A stretch of DNA of 64,000 bases, taken from the NCBI GenBank assembly GCA_963769255.1, contig CAVYKV010000002.1, forward strand, positions 62,001-126,000. Reading direction: 5' to 3'. This document shows, piece after piece, positions 44,084 through 53,100 of the stretch. Numbering within the stretch: position 1 is the first letter of the stretch; every line of letters starts with the position of its first letter. Below the pieces are notes generated by a model. It worked only from the letters and a program-made list of their open reading frames with translations, was not told the DNA's origin and made no database searches. Origin of the DNA: JAKACA01 sp963769255. Lineage in GTDB: Bacteria > Actinomycetota > Acidimicrobiia > Acidimicrobiales > Bog-793. The position numbers and the translations under genes are program-made.

Positions 44084-47000
44084 TCAGGACAGCGAGCTGC
44101 CCGGCGCCCTCGCGGCACCCGGAAAAACGACAGGCTCGACCCCGAGCTCCTCCATGGCTCGGCGGTAGCCGAGGTAGTGGCGGTGAGCCTCGCCGTAGCG
44201 TCCGGCAGCCGAGAGCGCCGTCACGAGCTTGAGGTGGGCATCCTCGTCGTAGGGGTCGGCTTCGAGCAGCCGGAGGAGGTAGCGGGTGGCCGAGTCGGGC
44301 TCACCGCGGTCGACGGCCTGCCTGGCGAGCGCCCGCGTCACGGCGATGTAGGTCGCACGAGCTTCCTCCCGCGTCGCCGCCGCCCAGTCGTCGTACGGGT
44401 TCTCCTCGAGGAAGTCCCCGCTGTAGATGACCTCGGCGGCTTCGAGCAGCGGGACGGCCCGGGAGGCGTCACCCCTCCTCAGGCAGTCGAGCCCGCCTGC
44501 CGCACTCGCCATGAAGCGCTCGAGGTCGACGTCGACGGACTCGAGGTCGAGAGCCACGGCATCACGGTCGGCGCGGACGAACCGGTCGGCTGGGCCTTGC
44601 TTGGACGGATCCAGGATCGATCGCACCGTGGCCAGCGCCACCGACAGACGGTTGCCGAGTCGCTCCTCGGTCTCGTCGGGCCAGAGGGCATCCATGAGCG
44701 CGACGCGGGGAACGGGACGTCCCCGGCGCGCTACGAGGAACTTGAGGAGCTCGCGGGCTCGTCGCGACTGCCATTCGGAGGTCTTCACGACCTCGCCCCC
44801 GCGCACCACGGAGAAACCACCCAACGACAGCAGCCGCACCGATCGCCGATCACCTCCCATGACGAAGGAGAGAAGCCCCGCCGCGAGGTTGCCACCCTGC
44901 AGCCGTAGCCCCCGCGTTTCGAGGAGGCGCTCGGCGACGAGACGGCTCGCCGTCGAGGTCGGCGTCGGCTTCAGCCAGTCGAGGGCGATGGCGGCACGGG
45001 CTTCACCGAGGGAGTCCCCGATCTCCGTCCAGATGGCCGACGCCTCGCGCAGCTGCTCGGCGTGTTGGCGCGAGCGGTCCGAGGTGAGGCAGGCGAGGGC
45101 CAGGGCTTCGGCCAGGCCGGCCCGATCGCGGCGGGCACGGGCGAGCGTGACGGCCTCCTCGGCGAGCGAGGCGGCACGGCCGATGTGGCCGGAGTGCGCA
45201 GCCACCCAGGCGGCGGCGAGGATCGCTTGCACGTAGCCGAGGCCCGTCCCGTAGCCCATGGCGCGTTCCGCCAAGGCCGTGGCCTCCTCCGGGTCGTCGC
45301 CGGCGACGACGGTCGCCAGCCTGGCAAGCGCCGGAACGGCACCCTGCACGTCGCCGCACGACTCGGCGATCCGTACCGCCTCCTCGTAGGCGGCGCGCGC
45401 CTGTGCGAGGTTGCCGCGCTCCCGGTAGACGTCGCCGATGCCCCCGAGGGCGTACGAGATGGCCTCGGACCCGATCTGCTCGCAGCGTGCCCGCGCCGCC
45501 TCGAAGTCGGCCAGGGCCTCGTCCAGCTGCCCGAGATGGAAGCGGGCCTGCCCACGGTTGAGCAGGCTCAGGTCGAGGAAGCTCGTGAACGACGTCAGCT
45601 CGGTCAGGCGGATGGCGGCGTCCACCTCGTTGAGCCCTTGTTCGTAGGCACCCTCTTCGATGAAGTGAGAAGCGCGGTTGGTGCGGATTCGGATCACCTG
45701 CAGGACGTCGTTCGCCTCCTCGGCGGCTCGCAGGGCCAGCACGTAGTGAGCGTCGTTCTTGCGGCGGTCTCCGTCGAGAGCGGCCAGCATCGCAAGGGCG
45801 GTGTGAGTGGCGGCGAGGGCGCGACGGTCCTGGGCCGCCGTCGCGAGGCCGAACGCCTTGTCAGCGAGGTCCCGGCAGGTCTTCGTGTCACCCCGGAGCC
45901 AGTGAGCGCTCGCCGTCCATGCAAGCAGGAGCGCCATCTCGCCCGGCTCCGCCTCGGGATCGTCGGCGCCCTGCTGGTAGGCCGTCAGGGCGGCGTCGAG
46001 GTCGTCGCGGAAGTAGTGGATCAGCCCCATGCGCCAGGCAAGGCGGGCGGGGACCACGGCTGCGCCGGCGGCCGCCCGGCCGAAGCAGGCCAGCGCCCCC
46101 GCCCAGTCCCCCTGCACCTGAAGAGCGTCGCCCTCCAATTGCTCGATGGCCGCTGACCGCAGGGGGGCGGGGAGGCTGCGGCAGGCGTCGAGCACCATCG
46201 TCACCTCGCCGTCGTTGAGGAGCGAGCTGCCGTCACGCTCGAGGAGGGCGGCCAGGGCGGCCGGCTGGTCGCCCGCCCGCCCGAGGAGCCGGAGAGCGGC
46301 GGTCGGCTGACCGGACTCCGTGAGGAACCCCGCCGCCCTCGCCATGACCTCGGACGCTCTGGCCGGTGGCAGAGCGAGGTGGGCGAGGACGTAGTCACGG
46401 ATGAGGGGGCGAAGGACGAGGGAACCGTCCTGGCGTTCCTCGACGAAGAGTCCTCGCCTCAGGAGGTCCGCCAGTACCGGGCGGGCCGGTCCAGCGCCCA
46501 GGGCGTCGCACAGCTCCGGCGTGAAGCTGTCCAGCAGTGCCGTGACGGCGAGCAGCGCCGGCACGTGCGCAGGCTGCTTGGAGAGAACCTCCTCAGCCAG
46601 ATAGGAGAACACGCGGGCGTCCGCCCGCTCACCGGCACCGATGACGTCGCTCCAGCGCTCGGTCGGGGTATCTCGCAGCGCTTCGATACCGAGTCTGACG
46701 GCTGCGGGCCAGCCACCGGTACGGCGGTGCAAGCGTTCCGCCATCGCCTCGGCCTCCGGCCCGAGCTGGGCGTGAAGAAGCTCGGCCACCTCGTCCACGC
46801 CGAAGGCGAGGAGATCCGGGCCGATCTCGAGGAGCTGCGACCGTCCGCGCAGCCGCTCGATGGGAAAGAGCGGCCGTTGCCGCCCGGCGAGGACGAGGTG
46901 GAGGCGAGGCGGGGCCTGACCGCACAGCGTCTCGATCAGCCTCGTGGCGGGCCGCGACGCCACGAGCTCATGGACGTCGTCGACGACGAGAACGAGGTCG

Positions 47001-47386
47001 TTGCGGAGGCGGTCGTGGAGAACCTCCGCCAACCGCGTGGCGAGCGCATCGGCTCGCGAGAGCTGCTCTGGCTCCGGGCCGGGTACGCCCTCGGCCGGCC
47101 GCACCAGTTTGGTGGGAAGGTCCGCCACATGCAGGCGGAGCGACTCGCTCAGTCGCCGGGCGAAGGCGAGGGGATCGCGGTCGCCGCCATCGGCCGTGTA
47201 CCAGGCGCACGTGGCCGACTCCCACCAGGAGGCGAGCAGCGTCGACTTTCCGTAGCCCGCCTCGGCTTCGACGAGCGTCAGCCGGCAGGCGAGAACCGCC
47301 GCGATCCGGTCGGAGAGATGCCTGCGCTCGATCCAGGCAGGCGAGCGGGTGGGTGGCAGGATCTTGCCCACGAGGCTCGTGTCCAT
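44084..47386 (-). CDS. MalT-like ATPase regulator with C-terminal SARP module
   Basis: The 1100-residue protein starts like MalT-type regulators (VGKILPPTRSPAWIERRHL). It has Walker A AEAGYGKST at 41-49, Walker B DLVLVVDDVHEL near 150, and the RRTGGWPAAVRLG motif. The middle 500 residues are TPR-like helices. Instead of a LuxR helix-turn-helix, it ends in a winged-helix DNA-binding domain (VRLLSLGGFSVVRGGEVV, then RARELLKFLVARRGRPVPR) and a bacterial transcriptional activation domain (PYDEDAHLKLVTALSAAGRYGEA). The SARP module is therefore C-terminal, the reverse of AfsR. Ligand binding to the TPRs with ATP probably controls activation. Targets are unknown. Confidence 0.88.
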   Translation of the reverse strand: MDTSLVGKILPPTRSPAWIERRHLSDRIAAVLACRLTLVEAEAGYGKSTLLASWWESATCAWYTADGGDRDPLAFARRLSESLRLHVADLPTKLVRPAEGVPGPEPEQLSRADALATRLAEVLHDRLRNDLVLVVDDVHELVASRPATRLIETLCGQAPPRLHLVLAGRQRPLFPIERLRGRSQLLEIGPDLLAFGVDEVAELLHAQLGPEAEAMAERLHRRTGGWPAAVRLGIEALRDTPTERWSDVIGAGERADARVFSYLAEEVLSKQPAHVPALLAVTALLDSFTPELCDALGAGPARPVLADLLRRGLFVEERQDGSLVLRPLIRDYVLAHLALPPARASEVMARAAGFLTESGQPTAALRLLGRAGDQPAALAALLERDGSSLLNDGEVTMVLDACRSLPAPLRSAAIEQLEGDALQVQGDWAGALACFGRAAAGAAVVPARLAWRMGLIHYFRDDLDAALTAYQQGADDPEAEPGEMALLLAWTASAHWLRGDTKTCRDLADKAFGLATAAQDRRALAATHTALAMLAALDGDRRKNDAHYVLALRAAEEANDVLQVIRIRTNRASHFIEEGAYEQGLNEVDAAIRLTELTSFTSFLDLSLLNRGQARFHLGQLDEALADFEAARARCEQIGSEAISYALGGIGDVYRERGNLAQARAAYEEAVRIAESCGDVQGAVPALARLATVVAGDDPEEATALAERAMGYGTGLGYVQAILAAAWVAAHSGHIGRAASLAEEAVTLARARRDRAGLAEALALACLTSDRSRQHAEQLREASAIWTEIGDSLGEARAAIALDWLKPTPTSTASRLVAERLLETRGLRLQGGNLAAGLLSFVMGGDRRSVRLLSLGGFSVVRGGEVVKTSEWQSRRARELLKFLVARRGRPVPRVALMDALWPDETEERLGNRLSVALATVRSILDPSKQGPADRFVRADRDAVALDLESVDVDLERFMASAAGGLDCLRRGDASRAVPLLEAAEVIYSGDFLEENPYDDWAAATREEARATYIAVTRALARQAVDRGEPDSATRYLLRLLEADPYDEDAHLKLVTALSAAGRYGEAHRHYLGYRRAMEELGVEPVVFPGAARAPGSSLS

Positions 47387-47478
47387 GCTTCGTTACGACC
47401 TCGGCCGTCCGCTCGCGGCGTTGCACGTGGCCACGCCATGACGCTACCCATCTCCCGGCGGGCCGGCAGTGGCCGGAG

Positions 47479-47673
47479 TCAAGCGCTGGGTGGGCGTCCC
47501 CGCCGCGGTAACGGCCCCGCCTTCTTGGGCATTCGCCCAGCGGTGTCGAGGGCTCGGCGCAACAGCATCTCGACCTGCGCGTTCAGGCTACGGAACTCGT
47601 CGGCCGCCCACTTGGCAAGGGCGTCATGGACATCGGGGTCCATGCGCAGCAGCACCTGCTTGCGCTCCTTCAC
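47479..47673 (-). CDS. Ribbon-helix-helix (Arc-type) DNA-binding protein
   Basis: The 64-residue protein begins KERKQVLLRMDPDVHDALAKWA and continues NAQVEMLLRRAL, the RHH fold of Arc/CopG-type repressors. A basic GPLPRRGRPP tail follows. It starts at GTG 47673, three bases after the SPFH gene ends, so it is in that operon. The strand sequence QVLLRMD would contact DNA as a dimer. It may repress its own operon through the inverted repeat upstream of the SPFH gene. No toxin gene is adjacent. Confidence 0.85.
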   Translation of the reverse strand: MKERKQVLLRMDPDVHDALAKWAADEFRSLNAQVEMLLRRALDTAGRMPKKAGPLPRRGRPPSA

Positions 47674-47676
47674 GGA

Positions 47677-48594
47677 TCACGAGTAGAGGGTGCCGGCGTT
47701 GACGACTGGCGAGGCCGGTTGGTCACTGCACAGGACGACCATCAGGTTGCTCACCATCGCCGCCTTGCGCTCCTCGTCCAGATCGACGATGTCGCGCTCC
47801 CGCAGGCGGTCGAGCGCCAGCTCGACCATCCCGACGGCCCCGTCCACGATCCGGGAGCGGGCGGCGACGACAGCGTTGGCCTGCTGGCGACGCAGCATGG
47901 CCTGGGCGATCTCCGGAGAGTAGGCAAGGTGGCTGACTCGCACCTCGACGATCTCCACCCCGGCGATGACGACGCGTGCCGCCATCTCCTCGGCAAGCTC
48001 GGCAGCGACGAGGTCCGTCGACCCGCGCAGCGAGAGGCCGTCCTCGTTGGAGTTGTCGTACGGGTGTGTGCTGGCGACGTGCCGCAAGGCTGACTCGGCC
48101 TGCACCCGCACGAAGTTGAGGTAGTCGTCCACGGCGTAGAGGGCACGCGAGGTGTCGGCCACCTGCCAGACGACGATGGCGGCGATCTCCACGGGGTTAC
48201 CGTCGGCGTCGTTGACCTTCAGGTGGCCCGTCTCGAAGTTGCGGACTCGGATGCTCACCGTCCGCCGGTCGGAGAGGGGAAGGATCCACGAGAGGCCCGT
48301 CCGGCGTACAGAACCGACGTACTTCCCGAAGAAGCGCACCACCTTCGTCTGGCCGGGCTGCACGATGACGAGCGAACCCGCGATCACAACGGCGACGAGG
48401 ATCGGGATGACGATGAGACCCTTGACCGACGTCTTGGCAAGGAGGACGCAGGCGGCGATGGCGGCGGCGAGGACGAGGACGCCGAGCCAGCCGTTGATGG
48501 CCCATGCCTCTCGTTCGCGGATCTCGACACGGACTCCCGCGTGACCGACCGGAGTTGACTCGGGGTCGCGGTCCGACTGGACGGTGTCACTCAT
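47677..48594 (-). CDS. SPFH/Band 7 (stomatin-prohibitin) membrane protein
   Basis: The 305-residue protein has a polar N terminus, two hydrophobic segments (LGVLVLAAAIAACVLLA and VIPILVAVVIAGSLVIV) and then the SPFH domain. That domain shows VQPGQTKVVRFFGKYVGSVRRTGLSWILP, RVRNFETGHLKVNDADGNPV and AAIVVWQVADTSRALYAVDD. It continues into a helical flotillin-like region (MLRRQQANAVVAARSRIVDG). SPFH proteins build membrane scaffolds around proteases or transporters. AGGAGG lies before the ATG. It is co-transcribed with a small RHH DNA-binding protein, a pairing I recall in other actinobacteria. Confidence 0.9.
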   Translation of the reverse strand: MSDTVQSDRDPESTPVGHAGVRVEIREREAWAINGWLGVLVLAAAIAACVLLAKTSVKGLIVIPILVAVVIAGSLVIVQPGQTKVVRFFGKYVGSVRRTGLSWILPLSDRRTVSIRVRNFETGHLKVNDADGNPVEIAAIVVWQVADTSRALYAVDDYLNFVRVQAESALRHVASTHPYDNSNEDGLSLRGSTDLVAAELAEEMAARVVIAGVEIVEVRVSHLAYSPEIAQAMLRRQQANAVVAARSRIVDGAVGMVELALDRLRERDIVDLDEERKAAMVSNLMVVLCSDQPASPVVNAGTLYS

Positions 48595-48682
48595 GATTCC
48601 TCCTGGACAGGTGGTTCCGAACGACCCACTGTTCGCTCGGGGCGGGGTCGGCGGAACCGGTCGTTCCGGTCCTTCGATCCCG

Positions 48683-48718
48683 TATTAAATAGATATCACT
48701 TTTATAGCTATTTGTCAA
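48683..48718 (-). promoter_or_regulatory. AT-rich promoter and operator-like repeat of the SPFH-RHH operon
   Basis: On the minus strand TTGACA (48718-48713) is followed after 17 bases by TATCTA (48695-48690), a near-consensus sigma-70 promoter in a very GC-rich genome. The spacer and -10 region hold an imperfect inverted repeat: AAATAGATAT (48688-48697 on the plus strand) faces ATAGCTATTT (48704-48713), differing at one position. That is a likely repressor site, possibly for the operon's own RHH protein. Confidence 0.65.
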
Positions 48719-48802
48719 CCGTGGCGCTCGACATGCCTTGGTCCCTTGACCGGCAGCTCGGCGTACTTCAGGCTGGAGGCCATCTCGAGTTGAGGGAGGG
48801 TC

Positions 48803-49141
48803 ATGGACCAGGGGCGCGCCAGGGAGCTGCTGACGTCGGAACGGACGCGAGTGACGCGTCTGCTGAGCGAGACCGTCGCGGCCGGGAACGAGGACCGTGC
48901 GGAGGCCAACGAACCCGGAGATCTCACGGATCCAGCCGAACCCCTCACCGATGAACAAGGCGACGACGCCATCGCGGCCGGCTTGCGCGAGCGGCTGGAG
49001 GCTCTCGGGCGAGCCGAACGTCGCCTGGACGACGGGACGTTCGGGTTCTCCATCCGGAGCGGTCTCCCGATCCCTGACGACCGCCTCGAAGCCGATCCGG
49101 CGGCGGAGCTCACGGTCGAGGAGGCTGAAAGCGACTCCTGA
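48803..49141 (+). CDS. DksA/TraR-like protein without zinc cysteines
   Basis: The 112-residue protein has a charged helical N-terminal part (ARELLTSERTRVTRLLSE) and then RLEALGRAERRLDDGTFGF, SIRSGLPIPDDRLEADPAAELTVEE. The spacing fits the DksA/TraR C4 zinc-finger pattern (GTYGxC ... CGxPIPxxRLxAxPxAxxCxxC), but all four cysteines are replaced. Such cysteine-free members occur in actinobacteria. They may bind the RNA polymerase secondary channel or have another role. GAGGG precedes the ATG, and the gene diverges from the SPFH operon. Confidence 0.78.
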   Translation: MDQGRARELLTSERTRVTRLLSETVAAGNEDRAEANEPGDLTDPAEPLTDEQGDDAIAAGLRERLEALGRAERRLDDGTFGFSIRSGLPIPDDRLEADPAAELTVEEAESDS

Positions 49142-49295
49142 TCGACTGGTTACCTGCAGCTGACTTCGAGAGGCTGAGGATCGCAAGGACGATCAGTCAC
49201 TTCCGCCCCCCGAAGTGCCAATTGTGGACGCCGATGGCGGCATGGCGGCCGGCGACCCTGCCGCCGTCGCTCGTGCCTCGTCCTTCTCGGGCGAC

Positions 49296-50213
49296 TCATT
49301 CGAGGCCACGCGCGGCAAGGAAGTAACGGGCGTAGTCGAGGTAGGCACGGCCGATGGCTGAGCGTGCCTCGTCGGCGCTGCATTCGTGGTGGAGGAGCGA
49401 TTCGAGCGCCGCGAACCAGATGCTTCTCCCGATGGCGAACCCGACGAAGCCGGGCACCTGCGCAGCGACCTTCAGCCAATGGTCGAGCCTGGAGCGTGGT
49501 GCGTGGCGCCCGAGCACGATGCAGTCGGCCGGCCGTCCCTCACGGCGAGCCGAGTCGACGACGGCGGAGGCATCCTCGACGCGGTCGAGACCCTCGACCT
49601 TCCAGATCGCCGGCTCCACACCGTGAACCCGCAGGTACTCGATCACCTGCACGGTATGTGCCGGCCGGACCTCCAGGTCGTAGGCGTCGGCCTCCTGCTC
49701 GGTTGTCCCCCGCTCAGCGGCGGTCGGTGGTACCAGGAGCTCGACGATGAGCGGACGGTCGCTGGCGACGGCCCACCTGGAGACTTCGGCCAGGGGCCGC
49801 GCCTGCTCCTGTCGCCGACGGGGTTCGAAGGCGGGGTTGTCCCGTATCAAGACCTTGCTGTAGTCGAGGGCGAAGAACTCCGCATGCCGCCTCCACTGCC
49901 GGCCATAAGCGAAGGCAAACCACTCGTGCCCGCTGGCCTCCACAGGCATCGCCAGGGCGACAGCACCACCCGAGCGCTCGGCCAGCTCCGCTACACCGGC
50001 ACCGTACTGCTCGTCCATGAGGATGCCGGGCCGCACGACTGCGGGGAGGTCCTCGACGACATCGAGCAGCGCCTGGTAGATGAGCAACTTGTCGGCGCTG
50101 ATACGCGCATCCTCCGCCAAGGTCGGCGGCGCTGTGAGGCCGTAGAGCTCGCGCTCCAGGCTCGAGCGTTGGTCGGCCGCGAGCAACGTCAGCACACGCT
50201 CGTCCTTGCTCAC
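49296..50213 (-). CDS. IolC-like / DUF2090 aldolase-family protein
   Basis: The 305-residue protein opens VLTLLAADQRSSLERELYGL and contains ISADKLLIYQALLDVV, GILMDEQYGAGVAELAERSGGAVALAMPVEASG, LDYSKVLIRDNP, RPLIVELLVP, EPAIWKVEGLDR, CIVLGRHAPRSRLDHWLKVAA and GFAIGRSIWFAAL. This is the TIM-barrel pattern of the DUF2090 domain found at the C terminus of IolC and in related aldolases. It probably cleaves a phosphorylated keto-sugar acid through a lysine (K in SADKLLIYQ or WKVEG). No inositol genes are adjacent. It starts at GTG 50213. Confidence 0.82.
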   Translation of the reverse strand: MSKDERVLTLLAADQRSSLERELYGLTAPPTLAEDARISADKLLIYQALLDVVEDLPAVVRPGILMDEQYGAGVAELAERSGGAVALAMPVEASGHEWFAFAYGRQWRRHAEFFALDYSKVLIRDNPAFEPRRRQEQARPLAEVSRWAVASDRPLIVELLVPPTAAERGTTEQEADAYDLEVRPAHTVQVIEYLRVHGVEPAIWKVEGLDRVEDASAVVDSARREGRPADCIVLGRHAPRSRLDHWLKVAAQVPGFVGFAIGRSIWFAALESLLHHECSADEARSAIGRAYLDYARYFLAARGLE

Positions 50214-50623
50214 CGCCGGTACGGTCCGCGCTTCGAGGTCCGATTGCTCACGAGCACCGGCACCAGTCGATGCCGCTTCGCGATGCCATAGCCAACTCGG
50301 AATCCCGCGTCGTCACGATGTCTTGCCGACCAGCGTTCGCGAGAGCTGCTGAGGTGTCCCGACCAGCCACGCTTCAGCACAACCCCGTACCGGCGCCGGA
50401 GCTTGCGGGTCGCTCGGGTCGCAGACCGGTTCACCGCATCGACACTGCGCATCGTGATCTCCGTCCAGCCGACTGCTGTACACATTCCTCCAAGCGTCGG
50501 GCTGTCGCGCCAGTCAGAAGCACGGGTCGCGACCCGTACGCGAAGCGAGCTCGAAGTCGCCAGCGGCTCTTCACCCTGCAGACAGCGGGATCGAGCCGGA
50601 GACGAGTGTCCGGACGCCTTCGG
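50214..50623 (+). other. Intergenic stretch with no supported gene
   Basis: Between the divergent start of the aldolase gene and the first recognisable piece of the LuxR remnant I see no protein similarity, RNA fold or repeat that I can support. It probably holds the aldolase promoter and decayed regulator sequence. Confidence 0.5.
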
Positions 50624-51590
50624 GGGGGACTGGCGGTCGCGGAGTCGGCGGTCCTGCTGGAGTCGGCGGCGCCCGGAGCGCTGGATCCTCGAATCCGCGA
50701 TCGGATCGTGGCCGAATCCCGTGGCAACCCGCGTGTCCTCCTCGAGGTGCCGCGGATGTTGACGGCGGCGGAGCTGGCGGTCGGAAATCTCCCCAGCACG
50801 AGCAGCACAGGGTCGCCCGAGGGCCGATTGGGAGAGGCTTCCTCCGTCTCCTGGGTCAACTCGCGGCGCCGGTCCGCTTGCTGTTGCTCCTTGCCGCCGC
50901 CGACCCGCTCGGAGACGTGCAACTGCTGTGGCGCGCCGCGTCATTGTCGGGGGTGGACACGACCGCGGCGAGTGTGGCGGAAGCGGCGGGTGTGATCGAG
51001 CTGCGAGACCGGGTCCTGTTCCGTCACCCCCTCCTCCGATCGGTCGTCTACCGCTCGGCGACGCCGGAGCAGCGACGGATGGCCCACCAGGCGCTGTCCG
51101 ACGCCACGGACTCCGATCTCGAGGCGGCCGTGGCGGCGATCGACCTGTGGGACGACACGCACTGGGACGCCCTCACCCGGCACCTGGAGGACGTCCGTAA
51201 GACGGGAGCCGTCAGCATGTTCCCGCTCGCGCTGGTGAGTCGCGCCGTTTTCGCCACGCACGCCGGAGATCTGACGGCGGCGGCGTCCCTGATCGCCGAG
51301 AGCCGGTGGGTGTCCGACGTGGCCGGGTGTGGCGAACTGAACGCGCTGGCAGAGGTCACGAACTGCGGGCGACAGGCGAGACCGTACGGAAGCCGACCGT
51401 CGAAACCCAAAGCGCCCTCGCCGCGCAGGAAGAGCACGTCGCGCGGCTCGTGGCACAAGGACTGACCAACCCCGAGATCGCCGTAGCGCTGTACCTGAGT
51501 CCCCGGACGATCGAGTGGCACCTGCGCAAGGTCTTCACAAAGCTGGGGGTCAGCTCACGCCGGCAGCTCCGGTCGCCACGGCCGAGCGAG
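50624..51590 (+). pseudogene. Decayed LuxR-family ATPase regulator
   Basis: Three pieces of a LuxR/MalT-like regulator lie in order. Piece A (50624 to about 50835) has GLAVAESAVLLESAAPGALD and ESRGNPRVLLEVPR. Piece B follows after a one-base shift near 50838, reading RLLGQLAAPVRLLLLLAAADPLGDVQLLWRAA ... RHPLLRSVVYRSATPEQRRMAHQALSDATD. It then jumps to a late helical region (WDDTHWDALTRHLE ... HAGDLTAAASLI), implying an internal deletion of many codons. Piece C, in another frame near 51340-51590, has ELRATGETVRKPTVET and the LuxR helix-turn-helix LTNPEIAVALYLSPRTIEWH. The N-terminal ATPase core is missing. It cannot make a full regulator. Confidence 0.8.
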
Positions 51591-51641
51591 CGGCACCTCT
51601 CCCGCCCAACCGACTACCCAGTCGGGCAGGGAGCCGACGGC

Positions 51642-52928
51642 CTAAGGGAACGTCCCGCAGCCCGGTGGGTAGGCCGCCTGATATGTCTTGGTGAACAGCG
51701 TGGCGGAGCCGAGCGAGGCAGACAGGCCGAAGAAGCTGGCCTCAGCACCGGTGCTGCCCTCGATTTGCAATTGACGTGTGTCGCAGCCGGCGCTGAAGGC
51801 GATGCCGCTCTCGCCGACGAGGGTGACGAAGGCGCCGACGTTCAGGCCCTTGACACCCAGGCCGAGCTCGATCTGGGGGAACTGGGCTCCGAAGAGGAAG
51901 CTCAGCGGCCCAGTTCTCACGGCGTTGGCGGCGTCGAGGGCGATCTTGCCGAGACCCTGAACGACGCCCGCCGCGCTGGTCGCCCCGCTGCTCGAGGTCG
52001 TAAAGCCGCCGTGGCCGTCGTAGCTGATCGTGTAACTGCCGCTCAGGGACTGGTTGTACGCGGAGAAGCCGGCGCTGGCCTCGAAGGCGACCTTGATGCC
52101 GAGGAAGAGGGGCACGCCGCCGACGTCGAAGGGAACGGTGAGCTCGGCGGGGACCGTGATCTTGATTCCCCCCGCCGAACCGAGCCCGAAAGCGCTGATG
52201 GGTTTGACCGAGTACGAGAGGGTGAAGTCGCCCTTGAGGCCGCTGTCGGTGAGCTTCATCCCGCTCAGCTTGCGGTTGGCAACGGCGATGTCCCCGGCGG
52301 TCGTGAGATTGCCCAGGGTGCCCCGGATGGTGACGGAGAGATCGATCGGCTTGGACTTGCTGAGCGTGACCTCGACCGAGACGCCTTTGCCCGCCGTCTT
52401 GAACGTGACTGCGTAGTTGTAGGAGTCCGTCTTGCCCTTCAGCGTCACGCCGTGGCCGATCGACTCGAGCCCCAAGCGGGCGGCGACGGAACCCCGGAGG
52501 GCATCCGGCTCCGGCGGGACAGCGGCGCCGCCGATGGCGTTCCCATCGGCGAAGTCGACCCGCTGGTTCCACGACAACGTGCCGTTCTCGATCAAGTCCG
52601 TAATGGCCGCCGGGTTCGTCGCGACCACGAGGTGACCGGAGTGGTGCGTGACGCCGGTGACGTCGCGGACGGCAAGGTCCTGCAGCAGCATGACGCTGCC
52701 CTTCTTCAAGTGGCCGAGGACGCCGGAGCCGGAGCGGAACGTGTAGGTGGCCCCGTTCGCCGACACCGACAGCAGCTGCGACTTGATCGTGGCGGCCGAG
52801 ACCACGACGGTGGCCGGCGTGTACTGGATCTTGGCGGACGGCCGGGCGGCCCCCGATGCCGGAACGGCGGCGGCGAGGCCGGCGCCGACGATCACAGCGG
52901 TGGTGGCGGCCCACCAGCGGACGACCAC
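51642..52928 (-). CDS. Secreted beta-rich protein of unknown function
   Basis: The 428-residue product has a signal peptide (RWWAATTAVIVGAGLAAAVPASGAA). It continues as a long Gly/Ser/Thr/Val-rich beta pattern, for example LVVATNPAAITDLIENGTLSWNQRV and KGVSVEVTLSKSKPIDLSVTIRG. Two C-terminal cysteines (AGCDTRQ and PPGCGTFP) could form a disulfide. No catalytic motif or known family is visible. It is probably an exported or surface protein. The convergent LuxR remnant ends about 50 bases from its stop codon. Confidence 0.72.
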   Translation of the reverse strand: MVVRWWAATTAVIVGAGLAAAVPASGAARPSAKIQYTPATVVVSAATIKSQLLSVSANGATYTFRSGSGVLGHLKKGSVMLLQDLAVRDVTGVTHHSGHLVVATNPAAITDLIENGTLSWNQRVDFADGNAIGGAAVPPEPDALRGSVAARLGLESIGHGVTLKGKTDSYNYAVTFKTAGKGVSVEVTLSKSKPIDLSVTIRGTLGNLTTAGDIAVANRKLSGMKLTDSGLKGDFTLSYSVKPISAFGLGSAGGIKITVPAELTVPFDVGGVPLFLGIKVAFEASAGFSAYNQSLSGSYTISYDGHGGFTTSSSGATSAAGVVQGLGKIALDAANAVRTGPLSFLFGAQFPQIELGLGVKGLNVGAFVTLVGESGIAFSAGCDTRQLQIEGSTGAEASFFGLSASLGSATLFTKTYQAAYPPGCGTFP

Positions 52929-53087
52929 GACCAGCGCTACGTCGACTCTCCCACCCCATCGAAGTCCCCTCCCGGCGGCGTACGACGGGAGGCTAACACC
53001 GAGATTTCATCGCCTCTGGTTCCGCCGCCCGCCTGCCGGCAGGAACTCGTGGTTGCGCCGGCGGCTCCCTCCCTCCGCCGTCGTCGG

Positions 53088-53093
53088 TAGCGT
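53088..53093 (+). promoter_or_regulatory. Probable -10 box of the DinB-family gene
   Basis: TAGCGT lies 7 bases before ATG 53101 with no ribosome-binding site between, as at recO. Confidence 0.5.
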
Positions 53094-53100
53094 TCGGCGC

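Noticed and set aside
42137..44908. 923-codon plus-strand frame
   Set aside because: It is antisense to several recognised genes on the minus strand and shows no domain.
47479..47673. Antitoxin of a classical toxin-antitoxin pair
   Set aside because: No toxin-like gene lies next to it. Its partner is an SPFH membrane protein.
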